Assembly: GCA_037974965.1 (NCBI GenBank)
Contig: JBBPFI010000001.1
Coordinates: 1,364,001 to 1,428,000, forward strand
Reading direction: 5' to 3'
Source of the DNA: Dacryopinax spathularia
Taxonomy: Eukaryota; Basidiomycota; Dacrymycetes; Dacrymycetales; Dacrymycetaceae
Length of the DNA: 64,000 nucleotides
Below, piece after piece: positions 1 to 13,216 of the stretch. Both the position numbers and the translations under genes were made by a program. Under the pieces are notes generated by a model. It had not been told where the DNA came from. It was given only the letters and a program-made list of their open reading frames with translations, and made no database searches. How positions within the stretch are numbered: position 1 is the stretch's first letter; every line of letters begins with the position of its first letter.

Positions 1-85
1 CGTTCCGGGAAGAAGAGTGCGTCCTCCTCCCTTTCTTCCTTCTTTCATGCGCATATAGCTGACCTACTGGTGCTGCACTGTGTAG

Positions 86-1500
86 TTATGACGTCGAGCT
101 GCCGCTCGAACTAGACGACGAACAACTGGACAACCTCCAGTTCGGCCGCAAAGTCGAAGAAGGCGAATGCATCCGCATGGCCGCCTGGGTCTACCGACTC
201 CGTCTCCTTCAGATCTGCAGCCGCGCCCTCTCGACGCTCTACGCCGCGCGAAACACCCAACGACCCGACCTGGCAGAATGGGAGCGCGTGATCCTGATCA
301 ATCTGAGCTCGAGTCTGAATAGCTTGAGCGAGCTCCAGCCGGAGAAGTTGAAGTTTGACCCGGATGTGGCGGATAATGAGGTGTATTTGCATACTGCGCT
401 CGTGAATCTGCAGTATCAGCTTACGCAGGTGCGCATACATCCACCGTCCTTCTCCCACCTCCACTCCGTCCTGACACATGCACAAGATCCTCGTCTACCG
501 CCCGTTCCTCCATCCCGCTAAATTGGCATTGCACGAAGACGTCCCCTCCTCCGCCGTCTGTTCCGGCGCCGCGCGCGCAATAGCACACACGATCCACGGC
601 CTCTACACCCGTCAGCTCCTGAACGGCCGCACGCTCGAAACGGGCCTCTCATCCTTCGCGGCCGGCACACTCCTGCTAATGGACATGTGGCAACGCCAAG
701 AAGCGGACAGCATAGACGAAGTCGAGAAATGCCTCGAAGCTCTCAGTTATCTGGAGCAAACATGGCAGATGGGAGGCATGGTCCGGGATATCCTTACGGG
801 TTTATTGCAGCTGACGAAGACGGCGATGTATCGGACGGGGAAGAGACGCAGGACGGGGGATGTGTTGCCGCATAAGGAGCCTCCTTCCGGCAGCAGCAGC
901 AGTAGCGCCGTGCCCACCCCTGCGGCTCCTACGCGGCCTCAGACGTCACGCCAGGCGACAGCCCAGCAGCAACCGCAGCAACAACAACAGCAGCAGCAGC
1001 AGTTACAATACCAGCAGCAACAACAGCCAACCCTCCAACAACAACAACAACAAAACTCCTGGCCCGTCCCCGACCAACCAGCCTTCCTCTCCGCACCCCC
1101 AACGCTCCCAGCAGACCAAACGATGTTCGACCCGACGATTCCCTTCACCCTCGAGCCCCAATCCGACCCGGGATCCGGCAGCGGCGGCGGGCCCGACTTC
1201 CTCGCTCAGATCTTTGGCGGCCCGCCCGGAGGAAGCGGGGACGACCAGATGGGCGGACCAGGGCAGTTCCCATTCATGGGTGGAGACCTGTTTGACGAGT
1301 TCCTCTCTGCTATGCTTGGTGCCAGCCAAGGCCCGTTGTTGCCTGGTGAGGGGGCTGGTGCGGGGGGGTCGTTTGTCGGGACTGGGGGGGTCGTTAGTCC
1401 CGTTCCGTCGTCACAGGCCTCGGGGGACGGGTTCACGCCCCTGGCGGATGCGCAGAATGTGGTGCTGAATTCGTATCAAGGCAACTACGGTTTGTTCTGA
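86..1500 (+). CDS. Fungal-specific transcription factor, C-terminal part (5' end outside window)
   Basis: This is the C-terminal part of a Zn2Cys6-type regulator. Exons seen are 86-428 and 487-1500, joined by a 58-nt intron in phase 0; bases 1-85 look like the end of an upstream intron finishing in TGTAG. The first exon opens with YDVELPLELDDE, a hallmark of the middle homology region of fungal regulators (Fungal_trans family), followed by helices typical of that domain. After about residue 225 of the visible part the protein becomes low-complexity: a Ser/Pro stretch, then a long glutamine run encoded by mixed CAG/CAA codons, then Gly/Pro-rich sequence to the stop. The DNA-binding cluster must lie to the left and is not visible, so the class rests on the middle region. 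Target genes cannot be inferred. Confidence 0.8.
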
Positions 1501-1907
1501 TGTTCTGATATCTCTGTTATGACGGATGTATGAAAGCGTGCTGGAGATACGGGGAGGGGGGGAGGTGCATGCCCCTAGAATGCGTGTGTACAAAAGTATG
1601 TTGGGCCGAGTCCTTGTTTCTTGATTCGGGTTCTGTTACGTCTTTGTTGTTTTCTTTCATCTTTTGATCTAGACACGAGCGTGTGTGTTTATCTTAATTT
1701 TGTGCTATGTAGCTCATATAATGCGTGTTTCATTTGATTCTGTTTGTCTTGACTGCGTATTGTCGTTCCGATAGATCTGGTGCAGAAGCTCCACAAATCA
1801 CCTGTCTAGCCTTCTTCCTTCCGCTCCCTCGCCCCGAATATCTCCCGAGCTGGACCCTCTGCGAATGCGTACTCCGCACACCTGATACGAATCTCCGCGC
1901 CTGATCT
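1501..1907. other. Convergent intergenic region
   Basis: This holds the 3' flanks of two converging genes, the transcription factor and the SET protein. It is T-rich just after the first stop, as expected for fungal 3' UTRs. I see no further gene in it. Confidence 0.6.
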
Positions 1908-3497
1908 CTACCCTTCCTCCTCCGGCTCGCTGGCCTCGAACATGTCCTCGCTTACCTCCACCCCCTCCGCACGTGCCTTCTCTATAGCCTCCTGCTGCAT
2001 ACGCTGGCAGAACTGGTAGATATCATGCAGAATGTCCCGTTGTCCTAGCAACATCCGACATCAGCATCAGCCTCATACCTCAAGCCGCCGGTCGGCACGG
2101 CTCATATCCGCATCAGGAGCGGCAGAAGAGAAGAAAGACGTACCATCCATGTAGTTCTTCACGTATCCCCTGACAAGCGGTCTCACCCGCTCCATATCTA
2201 TTTCGTCCTCTACGACCTCGTGCGCGTCCAGTTTAGCAATAAGCATATCAGATAATGCTTGTGCGGTGTCCATCGTATTCTGCCAGTCGGTATCATCGGG
2301 CGGAATATGCAGGCGCTCGCGGATCTCGTGCCAGAGCGGCAGGATACCGGAGGCGCCTCGGCCGATCTCGTGCGGTTGGCCCTTGGGGAGGGCGAGCATG
2401 GTCGTGTCGTCTGGATTGTCCGGCAGGGTAAAGCCATACCCGAGAAGGAATTCGGCATTCCCCTTCGGTCCATACTACATACAACGGAGTCAATAATCTC
2501 GGATTAGGAATCAGTGATGCATCCCACTCACGTTGTTGAAAACCTGCCAGCCGGCGTCCAGCGGGGGATGGTGGACGAGATTTACGTACGGTCCCCTATC
2601 GGTGACATCGCTTGACTGTGCTACGGGCAGAAGGTTTTGGGACGTCAGCCACGTAACGGGGTGGGCTCGCTTGTGATTGAGGCAATCGATAACAGGAAGG
2701 AGGACCGGCACAGAGTCGGGCGAGTTCGCGTTTGGATTGTTTGTAGACAACAGAGAAGATGGGAAAGCTCGGGAAGATATCCAGGTATTTGCCTTCTCCC
2801 AATAAGCTCTACAAACGTGTCAAGCCCCACAGTCGGATATGTGGCGACAGGCACCGTACCCTGTGAAAACTAGATGTGCTCCATAAATCCGCTGAAATAC
2901 CGGCCATGCTGAATTTAGCTCTCTCCGCCAGTGCTCCTCCCTCTTCTTCGCTTCCAAGGCGACGTTACTTGATCCAAGTAGTTTCCGTTCTTCATCGTTG
3001 TAGAAGATAGGGGTGAGAAGCTGTGACTTGCTAGGTAAGGTGCGAATGTAAGGACCGTGTTTGAAGTAATGAGGGCTGTGAATCAGATATTTGAGATGAT
3101 TTTTTCTAGGGCGATTGAGTCAAATAACCCACTCATGGTTAAGAAAATGCATCAGAATGTATGCGACCATGAGTTGCCGCTCGTTCAGCTGCTCTAGCCG
3201 CGTATCCAAGAGATCGCCGAACGCCCCTTTGAGTGCCCACTTCGAGGACTGCGGAGTGATGACGAGATCGAACGGGCAAGACAGCACAGGAGTGTCTTTA
3301 TCAAGATGGTCCGTCGTTACTACGGACATGCCCGAGTCGTCTATAAGTTTTCGGTTAGTTCGCCAAATCCGCTCCAGCTGAAACTGGTCGACCAAACCTG
3401 CTACGAAACGAAGCGCAGGGTGTATCCACGCTCCATGATGCTTGGCCCATTCTCTAAACGGAGTAATACACTCCGGCTCTTGGATATCGGTCGACAT
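1908..3497 (-). CDS. SET-domain protein lysine methyltransferase (Rubisco-LSMT/SETD3/RKM type)
   Basis: Likely a cytosolic or nuclear protein-lysine (or histidine) methyltransferase of about 422 residues using S-adenosylmethionine. Six exons keep frame: 3398-3497, 3133-3340, 2860-3075, 2532-2808, 2144-2474, 1908-2044. The N-terminus has FREWAKHHGAWIHPALRF, followed after splicing by the GMSVVTT stretch of a split SET domain. SSRAFPS and IDCLNHKRAHP (about residue 214) match the SAM/substrate-binding NH motif of the LSMT-type family. The C-terminal helices resemble a Rubs-subs-bind region and end in an acidic tail. The first intron (57 nt) is frame-neutral and stop-free, so it was recognised only by its GTTTGG donor, ACTAAC branch point and by the family alignment. 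An in-frame start 57 nt upstream is possible. Known members modify ribosomal proteins, elongation factors or actin; the substrate here cannot be told. Confidence 0.85.
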
Positions 3498-3722
3498 GGG
3501 TGGTATCAAGGTAAGATGCGGGCTTCCGCTCAACCTCCGCGCCTTGCGGCGCAATAGGCTTTCTGTCGGTGTTAGCCGAAGAAGGTCGTTGAAAGGAAAG
3601 GTCGGTCTTCGGTATGTGGCGATGCAGAATCATTGCGCGTGTCAGGGCGCACCTGAACCGTGCCCCGGGCCCTTGCGCATCGACCACGTTAATTACCACG
3701 AGCTGTATTTAAGCATCCAAGC
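3498..3722. promoter_or_regulatory. Divergent promoter region, SET methyltransferase / VPS52
   Basis: About 225 bp separate the two divergent start codons, so both promoters and 5' UTRs must lie here. I recognise no specific factor site. Confidence 0.45.
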
Positions 3723-5963
3723 ATGGCCGAAGTATCGCAGTACGTGGAATGACTCTCTCGCGAATGAGATTGACTCATCCAAACTTTAGAGAGAATTCGG
3801 ACGATGGGTTCTGTAGGTTCACATCTCGAAATATGACCTACCAGTACTGAGCTCCCCATAGTCGTGGACAAAACTAAGGAGTATCTCGAGCTTCATGAAC
3901 AAGTCGAGGTACAGTCTGGCACCGCGTCCTATTTTGGAGATTCTCATCTCTCGTAGACAAGCACGAACCTTCTCGGAGAGCTGGAAACATTCCTGTCTAC
4001 GTTTCAAACGGATCTCTCGGCTGTTTCCGGCCAAATCGCCGACCTCCAGGCGCGAAGCAATGATTTCGATGCTAAGCTCAAGGGCAGAAGAGTACACTGA
4101 GATAGCTGAAATTTCTAGAATATGTGCTGACGAATGGTACAGAAAATCGAAAAACCTTTGTCGCAACTTCTGGCCGCCCTCGCGATACCCCCAGAGCTTG
4201 CTCTGCTCATTCTGGATAGTTCAGTCAGCGAAGCGTGGATTCCCGCCATCGAGGAATTCGAAGTCAAGTTGGTCACAATCGAGCAGCGAACACGTGTGAA
4301 AGCTGCAAAAGACTTGGCACAGGTCGCAGAAGGTCTTCGTATTGTGGTATACCTGGTTTGTCACACCTCGCCCACCAAGTTGCTCACCAGTCTTAGGCTG
4401 CGACGAAGCTTCGACTCTTCTTCCTCCGCCTGATGCAACCTATCCGGGCGACCGTCAGCACAAACATGCAGATCATACAAACATCAGTGTTGCTGAAGTT
4501 CAAGTCTTTATTTGGCTTTTTGCAGCGCCGGGCACCCAAAGTTGCGGCAGAAGTACAACGAGCGTACGTCGGTGCAGCACGATCCTACTATGAAACAGCC
4601 TTTCGGCGATATGCTAGAAGCATCGGCTACATTCTCGTAAGTATCTCCACAGAGACATGCAGTCGTCCTAAGGGCAGATCAGGCCCGGGATCCTCCGAAA
4701 TCACAGCTTATCACGGCCTCGCCGGCGGATCCTAGCAAAGGTGAATTCCTCCCACCGTCGTTTCGCCCTTGGCTGATCTTGTCCCTTTTAGAGAAGGAAG
4801 GATACGATTGGAGCCGTCTGGAATATGCTCAAATAGAAGGCCCTCCGGTGACCTTGGCATACATGGCTGATGATAAGACATATGTAAGAAGGTCTTTATA
4901 TTTTGGTTTCAGTCATTCTAATACCATGCCCAGAAACAACCCGTTGAAGCACTATTCCGCTCACTCATGCTGGTCCTCATGGACAACGCGACTGCAGAAT
5001 ACAACTTCATCAACAACTTCTTTGACCAAGGATCGATGCCTATCCCTTCGCCAGGAGCCGCCGTGATGAGCCCCTCGTTCGATGATCGACGCACAGAAAT
5101 CGGTTCAATCCTTGAGGTTCCCATGTCACCAACGAGGAGCCGTCCTATTATGTCCCTTGAAGAACAGCAGGCTGCTATGAAGGAAAACAAAGCAGCTCTG
5201 GATCTCATATGGAAGCAAGTCATGGAGACCGCGTTGGAATATTGCAAGACTACGGCGCTTTCGTGCTGGCAACCGAATCCTCCAGAAATCATCCCCCTGC
5301 TCACGATGATGCGATTCAACGAGAACCTGTTGACGGAGGTTCAGAGGCGCGCATGTGCCCCTCTTGAAACTTTCGTTGTCGAGCTGCGTCTCTCCATGTG
5401 GCCTATCTTCCAGAAAGAGATGAGCGCGCAGGTAGAAAGCCTCAAAAAGCTGTTGGAAGGCGCCGGGGGCGGTCTACTTACGAAAAGCACCCTGAAAGAC
5501 TCGGTCGTGGAGCGAGTACGTCTTTGAACACGAGCTTGAATTCTTAGAATCTGACGTCCAGCAGGTCTCCCGAGCCTATGGGACACTTTTCGCGGCTTTC
5601 ATCTCATTGAGTGAACCAAGTGAAGAAGCAATGTTATTCTCTAAGTGGGTAGTATGCCGATTGTCCCTTGCTGTTTCTGAGTTTTGGCAGTCTGGGTCGA
5701 ATGCGTCCCGAAATCGCCCAAATTATCGTAACTCATGGTAACAAAATCAAAGACAGCCGCCAACAAGCGGTGTATTTGTCGAGCGCATACGAAACTGTTC
5801 TGCACTCCGCGATGGTACGCAGTCCTATTTCCTTCCTTCAGCTTTTCTGACCGTTCTGCAGTCTGGACCGTTCTCAAACTCGCAACCAAGGGCTCAAGCT
5901 GAAATCGAATTCTGGCGGGAGAAAGAAGAGAACGCCAGGAAGCGCATCGGCATGCGATCCTGA
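3723..5963 (+). CDS. VPS52: Vps52, GARP/EARP tethering complex subunit
   Basis: Vps52/Sac2 is a core subunit of the GARP complex, which tethers endosome-derived vesicles at the trans-Golgi. The conserved segment DLSAVSGQIADLQARS, then RRKIEKPLSQLLAALAIPP, and later QPIRATVSTNMQIIQTSVLL are family hallmarks. Exons from the well-supported part are 3957-4091, 4143-4346, 4397-4636, 4683-4883, 4934-5515, 5565-5644, 5691-5814 and 5862-5963; all junctions keep frame and introns are 46-51 nt. The N-terminus is less sure: an exon ending at 3908 is clear, but the first ATG exon (3723-3739) can join through a 21-nt exon (3792-3812, followed by an unusually short 32-nt intron) or through one 105-nt intron to 3845. 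The predicted length of about 589 residues is slightly short for the family. Expected to be a coiled-coil-rich peripheral membrane protein. Confidence 0.85.
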
Positions 5964-6051
5964 GCGGAGGGCATATGTATATTACACATGAGATGGCATT
6001 AACACGGTTGTAAGTAATGGGGTATCAGAGTATACATGGGAATGGAGCGTC

Positions 6052-9000
6052 TCATGACCGGTAAGGCGGTACCAAGACGTTCGATTTTGTCTCAGCCTCT
6101 GAGCGCTCCGGGATGGAGAATGGGGATTTCAATAAACCATTTGACTGGCCTGGCTTGCCGATACCCAACTTGTTGAGCGTTTCTCGAACATCTGAGGGCG
6201 AGGTTTTCAATGCGCGCTCTCGGCCGGCTGAAGCCGGTCGGGATGTTGGCACAAGCAACGAACCGTGTCCGCCTTGCGATGATATCCGATCAAAGGTTGT
6301 CACAGAGGCCGACGTTCCCAGGTTCCTCCCCTCTAGTGCTTCTCTCAATGTATCCACACCGCCACCCTTGCCACTTCTTGCAACACTTGCTAGTGATATG
6401 TTGTCGATGTGCATGAGCGCGGGTGAGATCTTGCGCAATGTAGAAGCGCCTTCGCCGCGCAAAACGTCTGGATGGTGCTGAGCTTCCATAGCTAGGAATG
6501 GATCAGACGGCGCCATTAGACGAAAGAGGGGTGCTGCTCACAATCATGCAGTGCAGACTCCTCAGTCCAGTCCAGCACCAACCGCTTCAGAACACCTTGC
6601 CTATCAAGACCAAGGACAGCCTGTACCCGCTCATTGCTCGCGAGTGCAGTAACAAGTCTTTCGGCATTGAGGAAAGGGAACTTGCTCTTGTCTTCGCCAG
6701 GTTTAGGGAAGGGGACAGGGTCTTCGACAAGGTTACCCGTGCCTAAAGGAGGCGTATTCGGATCTGCGAGCGGAGACGATTTCGGCAGAGTGCTCAGTGC
6801 CTGCCATAGTTCCATTAGGACGAGCAGCGAATTAACGTAGAAACCACTGTACCTCTCGTGCATGCTGCCGGATCTCATCGCACGCCCATATCTCCCCAAT
6901 CTCTTCCCATACACGGCCCAATAGCTCTTTCACAGCAAGCGCTCTGCCCTGCGTGACCTCATCACCTTCGCGGAATGCAGAAGAGGCCGTGTTATCCATA
7001 GCCACCAACATGGGAACACCAGTGAGAAGGCCACGACCCGGTAATCTTCGGTGGATGGTGATGAGAATATTTAGAAGATTGGCGTAGTCGGAGAAAGTGG
7101 CTGTTACGGCTCGGTCTACGGCAGGAGTGTTGACGAGCGCGGTCAATGCTCTTGATAGCCGTCGTCGTGCTGGTGAAAGTCGATTTGGCTGATCCTTCAA
7201 TTCGATCTCCCCGAACCTGTTTGATGAGACGTCCGGTGTAGGCGGATCAACGTGGATGTTCTGCCCGTCCTCCGATGCTTCTGATGGTGCACCCGAGCGG
7301 AACCCAAGGGACGGGGCCATAGCAAGGTGGAACGCAGCTGCATGTGCTGCGTTCAGCAAGCGGGTGATCGCGTCGGGCACCGTGAGTGGTCGTCCGGGCG
7401 GGGGTAGCCTAACACCCTTCCCATCTTCTCGGTTCGCAATTGTCGGATCGACCGCGTACGGTTCTCGCGGTACCTCCGCGTGCAAGAACGTGAGCAGCGC
7501 CTGCGCATAGCTCGATCGTACGGCAAAGTCGGTCTCGCAAAGTACGGCGATCGTCTCCTGCCACAGCTCGGGCGAGATGTTGTTTTTTCGAGGGTTTGGA
7601 GAGTAGTCTTCCCTCAGTATGCCCGAAGAGTCGTGTCGCTCCATCACAGCCTCAATAGGCTCAGTTACCATTCGGGAGCTTTCACCAAGGACGCTGGAAC
7701 TGAGGTTGCGCTTCAGCCCTGCTTGGCGGTTTGACGTCTCGATCAGGCCCTTCAAGCAGAGTACCAGGCAGCGGATGGATGTCGCTCGTGTCCGATCCAT
7801 TCCAGAGGGTCCGCGGTCGTTGATCCCGTTAAGCTGGATGTTGACTAGGCGCGAGATGATCTCTTCTGCAAGATCTTGGATCTGGTCCGCATAGTAGACA
7901 TGCGTGCCCAAAGATGAGATGCACTGCACCAAGGCTGGCAATAGTCCATCTTCCGGGTCGAGCGCCACGCGACGTAATAGTACCGTGATCAAATTCGTCA
8001 GAACATCGGATGTCGAGAAGTTGACGAGCGATATCGGTGAGGTGAAGACGGTTGTCAGCATAGCCATGAGGCTCATCAGCCTTGCCGTCGGAACCGGAGT
8101 GTCTTGACTAGCAAGCAGAAGCTCTACCAATTTCGTGGGGACGGCAAATCGGTACTGATATTGACTCCACACGAGAGCCTTGTCCGCCAGCCAGCAGCAA
8201 AACTCGACATTGCTCCATGAATCGCTTGAATCAAGGCTATCCACTATTGCTCCCATAGTTCGAGCAACATGTGCGGCATTCCCTTGCTGGAAGACGGTCT
8301 TGAGCGCTCGTAGTGCCGCCTCCGCCACGTCGAGCACTGATGGACCTTTCTCGCCGTCGATATGAACGTGTATGGACGCTGCGCGTCGTTGTGATAGTGG
8401 AGGCCGCTGCTGGATCTCGGCGAGGTACGGCGATGTAGGCTGCGGCTGGGACTCGATTGTCGCACATACGTCGTTGAGCGTGTTGATCGGCATATCGGCA
8501 ACATTGTGTATCAGTGCGGGCGTCAATACTGGTATTTGCACCTGGAACTCCCGGAGTGAGGCGTAGAGCGCATCGGACGCGACGACCCCGGATATGGCGG
8601 CGAGACCTAGTAGGCGCGAGCGATTTCGAAGCTCTGGGTCTTTGTCGTTGTCGAGCACGGACAGTCGACTGAAATGTCGACATACTGCCAGGTAGGCTTT
8701 TGTCAACTGATCATCCACTCCAATCAGTCCTCCATCGGTGTAGGTTGTCCAAGCGGTGAACTAGGCAAGATGAGACGCAGTGAATATGAGGCATAACAAA
8801 CGTGCGTACCACGCTCGCTGCACGCGCGGCAACCTCGATGTCGTTCGGCAAAGAGGTGACCGCGACATTGATCACAACGATGACGGTGCGAGCAAACACT
8901 GGCAGTTCTCTCCGGCACTCCACCGTCAATGCGCGAAATATTGCGAGAGTAATGAGCAGCGACCTAATATCCCGTCAGTTTCGCCATGAGACCATGTTTA

Positions 9001-9247
9001 CAGCGACAACGCACGCTTTCTGCTTCGCATTCCCGTACTTCGCCTTGTTCGCCTCGTTCTTCGCCCGCTTCTCAAGGTAGCTCGTAATTTTTGGTAGCTT
9101 CCCTGGCCTGTTGCTGGCGTAATAGGTCAAGCGAGACAGCTCCTGCGAGTTTGGTCGATAGTCCGGAGCCGTCGCGAGCAGCGCGCTGTGGTGGGGATAG
9201 CAGGAATCGATGAGCCGAACATGGTTCGGCTTCATAGGGATGCACAT
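6052..9247 (-). CDS. EFR3: EFR3, plasma-membrane anchor of the PI4-kinase complex
   Basis: EFR3 recruits phosphatidylinositol 4-kinase (Stt4/PI4KIIIalpha with Ypp1/TTC7) to the plasma membrane. Exons are 9015-9247, 8810-8963, 6853-8760, 6542-6800 and 6052-6491, giving about 997 residues with consistent phases. The N-terminus carries the typical basic/Cys sequence (CIPMKPNHVRLIDSCYP) followed by ELSRLTYYASNRPGKLPK and a YLEKRA helix, diagnostic of the family; the second residue, a cysteine, could be acylated. The rest is helical-repeat sequence, with a Ser/Pro-rich C-terminal tail in the last exon (for example the SNGLLKSPF stretch) that looks disordered and phosphorylatable. The gene converges on VPS52, whose stop is only about 90 bp away. 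Confidence 0.88.
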
Positions 9248-9721
9248 CGTTGTTGGACGTGCTGGCCACCACGCAGCGATGAAGATGAAGATAAAGAGGA
9301 TGGGGAGAGAGATGAAAAGGAGTGTGACAGGCCTGACAGGAGCGGCTTTTTGGTTCTGAAGTAAAGTTGTTGATGTTGGTATGAATGGGGTAAAGTAGGA
9401 GGGGACCCTAGAGAAGAACGGCTGCGCGGCGTGGTGTGCATCGATGACGTGAATCGAGGGTCAGCGCGTTCTCAGCTGCGGCGAACTCCCATCATACCTT
9501 GCACCGTATCCAACGTTTTTTCTTCTCTCACACTTATAAAGTTGTACTAGAAAAGTTAACTGGCAGCAAGTAACGTTTCCGAACAACTTTTTCCCAAAAG
9601 AGGTAGAGACCTTCCGCACGACTTGAGCTGTAGAGATCGACAATATGTCAACTTTCGGATATTCCTTCCGTCCAAACGCCTTTACAAGAGCAACTGAAAT
9701 ACGTTAAAATCGAAAATCCCG
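9248..9721. other. Intergenic region upstream of EFR3
   Basis: This holds the EFR3 promoter and the 3' flank of the alpha/beta hydrolase. Both genes run on the minus strand. I see no further gene. Confidence 0.5.
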
Positions 9722-10561
9722 TCAGAGACCATTTTTCTCCAGCGCCTCAATCAGCACCTTCGCGAACGGCTCCGCCACATAAACGTAAGCAACATGTCCT
9801 CCCGGCAGATCAACAATCGGCAACCCAAGCTTCTCCGCAAGCCGTTCGATCGGGAAATGCGGGAACTGACCCCTCGAGCCCTCCCCAGCCGCAAGGATCA
9901 GCTTATCCTTATGCTTCTCCAACGCATCAACATCGATCTTGACGGGCGGATACTGCCTGAGCTCATGCTCGAACCAGTATGCCTGATTCTTCGCCGTCGG
10001 GCTGGTAGTGTCCTTCTTTTGCTCCTCGGTAAGCATCTGCTGCCGCTGCTTGAACATCTGCAGTTCCATCCCGCCCGAGATCTTGTCCATGAACATGTTG
10101 AATGCGGCTTGGACGCCATCGGCCTTGTAGGTGTCGTAGCACGCGTAGTTGAACTTGAGCCAGTCTTCCTTGTCGGGGAGGAGGTCGATTGCGGGAGGCT
10201 CGTGTGGGATGAGCGCGCGGATCGACTCCGGGTAAGTGAGAAGCAGGAAGAGGGAGACGATCGCGCCCGAGCTGGAACCGAACACTACGGCCGTCCCGTC
10301 GGAGGAAAGATGCTTGATCAACGCGTGCGCATCATCCACATCGGTTTGCAGACGGACAGAATAGTCTTGTTCTCCGTTCAGAGTCGAGCGAGAGAATCCG
10401 CGTCTGTCGTATGTGACGACGGTATACTTGGCAGAAAGATGGCCTGCCACGGCCTGGTAGGAATCGCCACTTCCTCCACCGCCGGGAATGAGGAGAAAGA
10501 GCGGGCCACTACCGCGCGTTTCGTAGAACAGGGAGGCACCCGGAACTTCAAGGTTCGGCAT
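9722..10561 (-). CDS. Alpha/beta hydrolase fold protein
   Basis: A single-exon 279-residue hydrolase. An N-terminal strand ends in a glycine-rich oxyanion loop (LIPGGGGSGDSY), then YDRRGFSRS, the nucleophile elbow FGSSSGA (Ser near residue 97) and a C-terminal PGGHVAY holding the likely catalytic histidine. This is the layout of small soluble esterase/epoxide-hydrolase-like proteins. No signal peptide is seen. The substrate is unknown. A short upstream ATG at 10701 with a possible splice site (GTACGT) could form a 5' leader, but it is not in frame with this start under any simple splice, so I kept the start at 10561. An antisense frame of similar length exists but lacks any recognisable domain. 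Confidence 0.85.
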   Translation of the reverse strand: MPNLEVPGASLFYETRGSGPLFLLIPGGGGSGDSYQAVAGHLSAKYTVVTYDRRGFSRSTLNGEQDYSVRLQTDVDDAHALIKHLSSDGTAVVFGSSSGAIVSLFLLLTYPESIRALIPHEPPAIDLLPDKEDWLKFNYACYDTYKADGVQAAFNMFMDKISGGMELQMFKQRQQMLTEEQKKDTTSPTAKNQAYWFEHELRQYPPVKIDVDALEKHKDKLILAAGEGSRGQFPHFPIERLAEKLGLPIVDLPGGHVAYVYVAEPFAKVLIEALEKNGL

Positions 10562-11278
10562 TGGAGCTATCTGAGACCGAGAGATCGGTTCTCCTGTAAG
10601 TCCAATGATGCATCAATACAACAATCGCAAACGTGTGGTCAGAATGATACGTACGTGAAATAGGAGGAATACCCAAGGCCTGATGTTGAGGTCTCAGCCA
10701 TGGTGATGGTACCTTTATACGCCTCACATTCCGCTCTTGGCAGGCTGCGGCACCCGCTGACGCTAACCTTCGGCGAGGGTCTCGTCACTCCCCTTTACGG
10801 ACGGAGGTGCATCTGATGATATGGACGCGATGACTCCTCGTACAACGTGTGCGGAATGTGCGGCCCGTACCTTGCACGTATCAGAGGAAGACCTCTTCCA
10901 GCACGATCGAGAGAATGCGTCCCTGAGGAGAGGAGGGCGAGTGGTATCGCGGCTCACAACTTCCAATCCTACTGGTGTTCGTGTTAGGGTGGATCATGTA
11001 GGGCGAAGGCATGGAGCAGTGTTCCCAGCTGCGCATGCTGCATTCAGTGATCGCGCAGCCAGGCATTCTCTGACGAACAGAGACTGCATCATTCGACGCG
11101 CAAGAGAAAACACACTTGGTGAATTGCATGATTACTACAGAATGGTACCGGCAAAAGTTGGCATGGTAAGGATCGAGGTCAGACATTAAGGACAGGAGTC
11201 GCAAGGATCGGAAGCCACCGCGGAATGCCATAGAAACAGAAGGTTCAGAACACTTCGGATACACGCATACAGCATAAT
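10562..11278. other. Intergenic region between hydrolase and PEP4
   Basis: About 720 bp lie between two minus-strand genes and hold the hydrolase promoter and the PEP4 3' flank. Open frames of up to about 125 codons exist on both strands here but show no domain, no intron pattern and no conserved motif. Confidence 0.5.
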
Positions 11279-12628
<1,350 letters not shown>

Positions 12629-13216
12629 TTTGTGCGAGATGTAGGCACTCGGCGGCAAGCAACCACTTGAATGGTTGAGGGGAGGGGAAGAGAGGAGGTT
12701 GTTTTGATGAGCGATCGAGGTCGAGCAATAAAAGGGAGAGTTGAGAGGAGAGGGAAGTTGAGTGCGCCTGGACAGGAGGCTGGGGGCCCGGATCTGTATG
12801 CGTATGCGTTGGGCTGAGGGGCTGTGCAAGCGACGACGTCAGCCCTTTGGGTCTCAGATGGCGGGTCTGACCTAATTTAGTACAGCCTCCCCGCAACCGC
12901 CGGGACCAGACCCAAGCGATCATGAACGTGATCGCGCGTAGGCCCAAGCCATCGGAGTCGCGGGGTTATGAGGCTAGATTATGGTAACTAATGAGTTAAT
13001 GTAACAAGTAATCTAGACATAGTATTACAGAACAACCACCGACTCTGAACAGGACTCAATATTGTCCAACCCTCCTCCAGCTTTGAATTACACTCACCAG
13101 AACTCCTTGGTTGATCCGCCTAAGCAAGAGTCACAGTCCCCTAGACGCGCACCTTCTTGCCACTCTATACCCACGACCACCCAGGTGCTCGTCCCACATT
13201 ACACACATTAGACCCA
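12629..13216. promoter_or_regulatory. Divergent promoter region, PEP4 / PUB-domain gene
   Basis: About 590 bp hold the 5' flanks of two divergent genes. The PEP4 side shows CT-rich blocks common in fungal core promoters. No named factor site is assigned. Confidence 0.45.

Noticed and set aside
939-1148. Cysteine-rich minus-strand frame
   Set aside because: It is the reverse of the poly-glutamine tract of the transcription factor and has no independent support.
9794-10663. 289-codon plus-strand frame opposite the alpha/beta hydrolase
   Set aside because: It is as long as the hydrolase but has no domain or signature, while the minus strand carries a clear nucleophile elbow and catalytic histidine context. 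It is an antisense shadow favoured by high GC.
10562-10701. Upstream exon for the alpha/beta hydrolase
   Set aside because: An ATG at 10701 and a good donor exist, but joining to the acceptor near 10591 does not keep frame with the hydrolase start, so at most it is a leader.
10821-11264. Small frames between hydrolase and PEP4
   Set aside because: Both strands have open frames of about 125 codons without domains; likely chance in GC-rich DNA.
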